From the NCBI GenBank assembly GCA_017938315.1, contig JAGBBV010000040.1:1-57788 (forward strand): a DNA stretch of 57,788 nucleotides. Direction: 5' to 3'. Source of the stretch: Lachnospiraceae bacterium. Its GTDB lineage: Bacteria; Bacillota; Clostridia; Lachnospirales; Lachnospiraceae. The notes under the pieces were generated by a model. It searched no databases and had not been told where the DNA came from. It was given only the letters and a program-made list of their open reading frames with translations. This document shows positions 54,701 through 57,788 of this stretch, in pieces (the first letter of the stretch is position 1; every line of letters begins with the position of its first letter). The position numbers were made by a program, and so were the translations under genes.

Positions 54701-54799
54701 TTTCGGTACTTTAAAGGTCTCTAAAGCTTTATGTAATTTCTTAGCTATGTATAAGTCCAATTCCGCATGGCGGTAGCTGATGAAGGCATCGTATCTCAT
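51794..54799 (-). CDS. TIR-transmembrane-WD40-like propeller protein
   Basis: A TIR domain (about 1-140) begins RYDAFISYRHAELD, has box 2 RDQEELPIGSD, and the helix SYWVQKEIE, where Glu91 occupies the place of the catalytic Glu of NAD-cleaving TIR enzymes. A basic stretch leads to one membrane segment (about 180-200). Then a helical region (SLTLLEEGDRRAAVLVALEA) resembles the linker before beta-propellers in STAND ATPases, but no NTPase is present. Residues 275-990 are strand-rich repeats (TVYAWDI, VRAWNGQTGEK, LRVFDTKKKE) of WD40 type, probably two propellers. So TIR would be inside, and the propeller outside, the cell if the topology is N-in. It is followed closely by the DHH gene. Confidence 0.88.
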   Translation of the reverse strand: MRYDAFISYRHAELDLYIAKKLHKALETFKVPKAVAKKTGKKNIKRVFRDQEELPIGSDLGDNIENALRESEYLLVICSPRTPQSYWVQKEIETFIGRHGRDKVLAVLIEGEPDESFPSLLLSDDEGNPVEPLAADVRGISKRETKRKLRTEVMRLAAPLLGCTYDDLKQRHRERKMKRLAAIAAVVTAGALAFGAYSTYNAALIRQNLEGKQRNQSKYLADTSLTLLEEGDRRAAVLVALEALPSEENDRPYVAEAQYALSQALYSYDTGNAMKMDRVLSHELPVTDFYFNQDGAYAISIDQSGTVYAWDITHGQKLAQIAPQIDSFGYLDMPIAAMVYEDSLIICKDEQLQAFTFDGEVLWNIERPLGTTYCEFDETAKMVACACNEEVVIYDITNGDVIATLPNNLEFSYSRVMVYSDDKSKFAISHINTEDEATNGYISVYDFQTGTITDIETKATYITDMVFTTDNCIVATQTMYADIMNSGENKGQALVQKLDIKSNSELWCDTYEYQEVGYEAAGSEIKCRCYTDASTGEVHDEVIMSVDNTVRAWNGQTGEKINELEVSNGITNLLISVNSGNIYLAQNNGVIEIVNMTTGVKYSGAAIETGKEIKDLSIRNGKILFRSYASPELTVMKYPQEAQVNCLAEHDDSIAEITSSKEETYYAVDLYDFDVGKRLCFYRTSDHELIHEWVEEKHALFEGFISDSVYMLARSDGSILFFDLETGEKQTMLLEEDFLSLEYDANKDMSLLLAYSGHRLMVIDLQKREIISSQETEDFIRSAIISNDGKYAYCNIEDKGVNIVDMETGELTPLGEEYIVLNGFEAQELFKSSNNGELLAVSCGDGMLRVFDTKKKETIAEIPFTGINRRFIQFSADDLEIMLQGDDYYFKVYSLEEEKFTYIALNQYYEIEKAVTDEKTGTISLITLADMLILNADSYEMTARIEDGKIYLPKHGVILSGYYGTLYQFPYMTLEMLKQEAIEQFGLERLTEAERIKYRVQ

Positions 54800-54838
54800 T
54801 TTATATCTTTATGTCCTTTTTATTATATTCATACGATA

Positions 54839-54868
54839 ATATTACTTACTTTATTGTTGTTTTTCCAA
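54839..54868 (-). promoter_or_regulatory. Possible promoter of the TIR-propeller gene
   Basis: TTGGAA (54863-54868) and TAATAT (54839-54844) with 18 bp between, about 40 bp before the ATG. An alternative, TTGTAA-N17-TAAGAT, lies a little upstream. The ribosome-binding site (AAAGGA, about 13 nt before ATG) is weak. Confidence 0.4.
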
Positions 54869-54934
54869 TATTTTATTAACACTTATATCTTACAAGTTTC
54901 CTCATTTATTTACAACAAAAAACTAAAAAACATA

Positions 54935-56467
54935 TTAATTCTGTATCATTATTTCTTCCAATGAACCAAATTTCAAAACAAGTCCTGTCATTTCTTCTAC
55001 TTCCTGTTCTGTGAAATGATTAGACCCACTATATTCCATTTTTATCTTTTCATCATCTTTATAATAATAGTAATATTTATATGTCAGTTCTCCGCCTTCA
55101 CACACAGCTTCGCGGAAGTCATAAGACATTTCATAAACCGCCCCGTCTACGCCGGTAAAATTATAATGCCAACTATCTCCCTTAACCTCACTTCCTTCTC
55201 TTTTCAATATTTCATATAAAGTCCCGAAACTAACACCGGAACCAGAACGTGATGTACATAAGTCTTTATAGCAATCAAATGTTTTACCTTCACCATCAGA
55301 CTTAAGAATTGCCACTCTGCGACCCGAATCAGCAATTGCACTTTCCAATTCTTGTTGCGTAAAATCTGCAAGTAATTCCTCGTATCGGTAATCCATACAC
55401 ACTTTTATATATTTTTTCATTGCTTCTTCATATACTTCATCTGTATAAACCATTAGATTTTCAAGGTAATCTCCATCATCTATTTGGTATTCTGTCTGGC
55501 ATCTTAACTTATGTGCAAAATCCATATCTATGCAAACTGTAACATTATCAGTATATTTTTCTTTATATTCCAGAAAATCTTTTACTTCCTCCAATGCCGC
55601 TTCCAGTTCAGCTCTATTCGAAAAAGTTGTATGTAATCGTGCACTCTTCCATTGTCCATCCTCATTTACTTCCAGGGTAAATATATCATTTTTCCCATAT
55701 GCCTCGTATAGCTTAATCAACGCATTCGACGAATAATCATCATGCAAATGTCTACTGCTAAACATTCCCCCAAAACCATCACTATAATAATCTTCTACAT
55801 GAAAAGTACAACCATAGTCCCCTTCAACCGTCACTGTCCAGTAATAATCACCGTTAATTTCCTTCGATTCTTTGCTTAAACTATAGTCATCAAAATTATA
55901 GTTTTGTTTGATGTACCTTTTTACATCACCTCTACTATGTATTTTGGCACCACCATTACATGCGGATAGTAGTGTCGATAATAGAAATAGACATATTGCC
56001 ATTTCTATTATCATCTTTATTGCTATTGTCCCGGCTATTGCTGACAATACAAGCAACACATCTTTGGTTTTTTTCTTTATCTTTTGTTTTCCAGGAATAT
56101 GCTCTGCTTCTTTTCCCCTTGATTGTTCTGACCATTTTAAGTATTCTCTATTTTCATGTCCCAATAAAATTATTAGAAGCATTGATATTGTCCATATAAA
56201 TTCTATTGGGTTCATAACAGATAGTGCAATCTGCATTATTAACATTCCCACACTCAATGCATAATCTCTATCATTAATAGCCATAAACAGCGTTACCATT
56301 GCACCTAATGAAAGCACTCTTCGTCCCATACCTAGCACTCTGACATAAAAAGAGTCTGCTATTAGCATCTCCACTCCTTGTTTGAATTCATTACTTTCCG
56401 GCATTGCTGCCACTACTATAAGAAAGACTACCGGTATCAAAGTTATCGCCAGTTTCAAAGCATTCAT
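54935..56467 (-). CDS. Membrane protein with large outer domain, unknown; 5' end possibly truncated
   Basis: About 510 residues. The N-terminal part has three to four membrane segments (about 5-25, 52-68, 75-92 and 95-107) and a further one near 150-172 that ends in a lipobox-like LLSAC-NGG. The rest (about 175-510) is a polar domain rich in Tyr and Asp (YSDGFGGMFSSRHLHDDYSS, YKYYYYYKDDEK) probably outside the cell. I do not recognise it. The ATG at 56467 has no ribosome-binding site, and the frame stays open up to the IS element junction, so the true start may have been cut off. It lies 136 bp upstream of, and co-directional with, the TIR-propeller gene. Confidence 0.65.
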   Translation of the reverse strand: MNALKLAITLIPVVFLIVVAAMPESNEFKQGVEMLIADSFYVRVLGMGRRVLSLGAMVTLFMAINDRDYALSVGMLIMQIALSVMNPIEFIWTISMLLIILLGHENREYLKWSEQSRGKEAEHIPGKQKIKKKTKDVLLVLSAIAGTIAIKMIIEMAICLFLLSTLLSACNGGAKIHSRGDVKRYIKQNYNFDDYSLSKESKEINGDYYWTVTVEGDYGCTFHVEDYYSDGFGGMFSSRHLHDDYSSNALIKLYEAYGKNDIFTLEVNEDGQWKSARLHTTFSNRAELEAALEEVKDFLEYKEKYTDNVTVCIDMDFAHKLRCQTEYQIDDGDYLENLMVYTDEVYEEAMKKYIKVCMDYRYEELLADFTQQELESAIADSGRRVAILKSDGEGKTFDCYKDLCTSRSGSGVSFGTLYEILKREGSEVKGDSWHYNFTGVDGAVYEMSYDFREAVCEGGELTYKYYYYYKDDEKIKMEYSGSNHFTEQEVEEMTGLVLKFGSLEEIMIQN

Positions 56468-56515
56468 TATCAATACAATTATAATTCCAATCGGTTTTTG
56501 GATCTATATTATAAA

Positions 56516-56525
56516 AGTGGACACG
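56516..56525 (+). repeat. IS left inverted-repeat core
   Basis: AGTGGACACG, matching the reverse complement of 57762-57771. Confidence 0.85.
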
Positions 56526-56578
56526 ATAAGTAACTATGCATTACAATAAATTAGACACCAAAAAGGAGGTATCTGAAC

Positions 56579-56872
56579 ATGTCCACAAACAAACGCGGAA
56601 ACCGTTACGACGAGGAGTTCAAGCGAACTCTCGTCAATCTTTATCAAAATGGGAACAAGTCCCAAGCTGCACTCTGCGAAGAGTACGGCGTTTCAATAAA
56701 CGCCCTCGGCCGCTGGATTAAACAATATTCCACCGTCGAAACCGATGATGGCGAAGTACTAACCGCTCTACAGGTAAAAGAACTTCAAAAACGAATGGCT
56801 CAACTCGAAGAGGAGAACCTCATACTAAAAAAAGCGATTGCCATCTTCACGCCACACTCAAACAACGATTAG
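56579..56872 (+). CDS. IS3-family transposase OrfA
   Basis: The 97-aa protein starts STNKRGNRYDEEFKRTLVNL and has a helix-turn-helix (KSQAALCEEYGVSINALGRW, about 24-43) followed by a leucine-zipper-like helix (about 65-90) for multimerisation. AGGAGG lies upstream of the ATG. It ends shortly after a run of seven A where ribosomes can slip into the OrfB frame. Confidence 0.93.
   Translation: MSTNKRGNRYDEEFKRTLVNLYQNGNKSQAALCEEYGVSINALGRWIKQYSTVETDDGEVLTALQVKELQKRMAQLEEENLILKKAIAIFTPHSNND
56827..56834 (+). other. Programmed -1 frameshift site
   Basis: A-AAA-AAA-G in the OrfA frame, the standard IS3 slippery heptamer. A -1 shift continues the protein directly into OrfB, giving the OrfAB transposase. 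Confidence 0.8.
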
Positions 56873-57729
56873 AAGCTGTTCATAAACTAAGACTCCAGCA
56901 CGACATCAAAACATTATGCCGTGTTCTGGGTGTTAATCGCAGCACATACTACAAGCATTACAATTCAGAACCAGCTAACCGTACCAAAGAAAACCAAGAG
57001 ATTGCAAAGATGATTCTTCAAATCTATGCATATTATAATAAGCGTCTTGGTGCATATAAAATCACTTACGTTCTCAAGCGTGATTATGGCATTAACATCA
57101 GCGTCGGACGAGTGTACCGACTGATGAAAAACCTACAGTTACCAAGAATGTCAACTGACAAGCCACATCACCGTGGCAATCATTCTGATAATGGTGATTA
57201 TACCAATCATCTTCACCAAGAGTTCAATCAAAAGGCTCCAAACATTGTCTGGACCAGCGATTTTACATACATCAAAGTAAATGGTAAGTGGTATTATCTC
57301 TGTATTGTAATGGATTTATTTTCTCGCAAGGTTATCTCCTGGCACATTTCAGGGAAACCGGATGTTGACCTTGTCATGACTGCCTTTAAAAAAGCTTATG
57401 CTAAGCGGAACACACCCTCCGGCTTGATGTTCCATTCTGATCGGGGATCTCAGTACACTGCCTTTGCATTTCGGCAGTTATTGGATTCTCTTAATGTCGT
57501 GCAATCCTTCTCCAAGAAAGGATATCCCTTTGACAATGCTTGCTGTGAATGTTTCTTCAAATACCTCAAAAAGGAAGAAGTTAACCGAAGAACATATCAC
57601 ACCTTACAAGAATTGCACCTTTCTGTATTTGAATATATTGAAGGATTCTACAACTCTAAGAGACCTCATGGCTCTCTTGCAATGATGACACCTAATGAAA
57701 AAGAAGAACTATACTGGGAACAGGCCTAG
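56833..57729 (+). CDS. IS3-family transposase OrfB (DDE catalytic part)
   Basis: Read after the frameshift, OrfB begins SDCHLHATLKQRLEAVHKL, the usual IS3 OrfB entry with the HTH_21 region (CRVLGVNRSTYYKHY). The rve integrase core carries the DDE acids in WTSDFTYIK, HSDRGSQYTA and DNACCECFFKYLKKE. All three are present, so the enzyme may be active. An internal ATG at 57010 exists, but the upstream 60 residues are conserved family sequence, so frameshift entry is more likely. Confidence 0.92.
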   Translation, partial: SDCHLHATLKQRLEAVHKLRLQHDIKTLCRVLGVNRSTYYKHYNSEPANRTKENQEIAKMILQIYAYYNKRLGAYKITYVLKRDYGINISVGRVYRLMKNLQLPRMSTDKPHHRGNHSDNGDYTNHLHQEFNQKAPNIVWTSDFTYIKVNGKWYYLCIVMDLFSRKVISWHISGKPDVDLVMTAFKKAYAKRNTPSGLMFHSDRGSQYTAFAFRQLLDSLNVVQSFSKKGYPFDNACCECFFKYLKKEEVNRRTYHTLQELHLSVFEYIEGFYNSKRPHGSLAMMTPNEKEELYWEQA

Positions 57730-57761
57730 GCAACTGTTCTCAGATATTTTTCTTTAAAAAA

Positions 57762-57771
57762 CGTGTCCACT
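57762..57771 (-). repeat. IS right inverted-repeat core
   Basis: CGTGTCCACT, the reverse complement of the left core at 56516-56525. Confidence 0.85.
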
Positions 57772-57788
57772 CTCTTGACTATAGTGCA

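Larger units (their letters stand above)
56499..57788 (+). mobile_element. IS3-family insertion sequence (IS150-like layout)
   Basis: Two overlapping frames, a -1 slippery run and a DDE transposase identify an IS3-family element of about 1.29 kb. The ends share AGTGGACACG in inverted orientation (56516-56525 and 57762-57771). Extending 17 bp outward gives TG at 56499 and CA at 57788, the usual IS3 tips, which happens to be the last base of the window. The outer 17 bp are only weakly alike, so the boundaries are tentative and no target duplication can be checked. Confidence 0.85.

Noticed and set aside
57010-57729. OrfB as a stand-alone protein starting at the internal ATG
   Set aside because: The 60 residues before this ATG match the usual OrfB start, and a slippery A7 run lies upstream, so frameshift expression is more likely.

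Overview
The window reads as chromosome from a low-GC, anaerobic Firmicute, most likely a member of the Lachnospiraceae (Clostridia); the genus cannot be fixed from the sequence alone. Pointers are the SCIFF peptide and its radical-SAM maturase next to a fused secDF, a glmS ribozyme, a CIRCE-controlled groESL operon, the PrkC/PP2C-rsgA-rlmN-rsmB-fmt-def-priA cluster, a MurE with the meso-diaminopimelate motif, and HemZ. Most genes lie on the minus strand. Position 1 falls inside an ANTAR regulator gene, and position 57788 coincides with the apparent right end of an IS3-family element, so both edges may be contig breaks.

Layout. 0-13.4 kb: one long minus-strand operon read from a strong promoter at about 13.4 kb: murE, priA, def, fmt, a zinc peptidase, rsmB, rlmN, the PP2C phosphatase, the PASTA kinase prkC, rsgA and an SH3 lipoprotein. 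It joins wall synthesis, replication restart, translation initiation, rRNA modification and Ser/Thr phosphorylation. 13.5-20.3 kb: a possible small plus-strand RNA, then (minus) scfA-scfB-secDF-recJ-pfkB. 20.4-26.8 kb: a CBS-domain membrane protein, then a tightly packed five-gene membrane operon (DUF1576 protein, a 116-aa protein, two half-size chromate transporters, a VanZ-like protein) and an AAA/DUF4143 ATPase whose promoter carries three exact 33-bp-spaced repeats. 27-35 kb: hemZ, glmS with its ribozyme leader, a DUF3048 lipoprotein, a metallo-hydrolase and relA.

35-38.5 kb is accessory DNA: an Rpn-type nuclease and a small secreted protein bracketed by direct copies of an intergenic repeat, a ParDE/RelBE-like toxin-antitoxin pair with a clear palindromic operator, a decayed fragment of the secreted-protein gene, and a run of hairpins. 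38.5-50 kb: groESL, a condensation-fold acyltransferase with a zinc-ribbon membrane protein, a degenerate GGDEF protein, a KdpD/KdpE-like two-component pair without the Kdp pump, and the hexuronate genes uxuA-uxuB divergent from an AraC-type regulator.

50-57.8 kb is the most unusual part. A 1001-aa TIR-transmembrane-beta-propeller protein sits 24 bp upstream of, and probably in one operon with, a DHH phosphoesterase carrying an extra C-terminal region. Upstream of it lies a 5-TM protein with a large outer domain, whose 5' end abuts an IS3-family element and may be truncated by it. This TIR/DHH/membrane-protein group is the best candidate for an undescribed signalling or defence system. No tRNA, rRNA or CRISPR array was seen.
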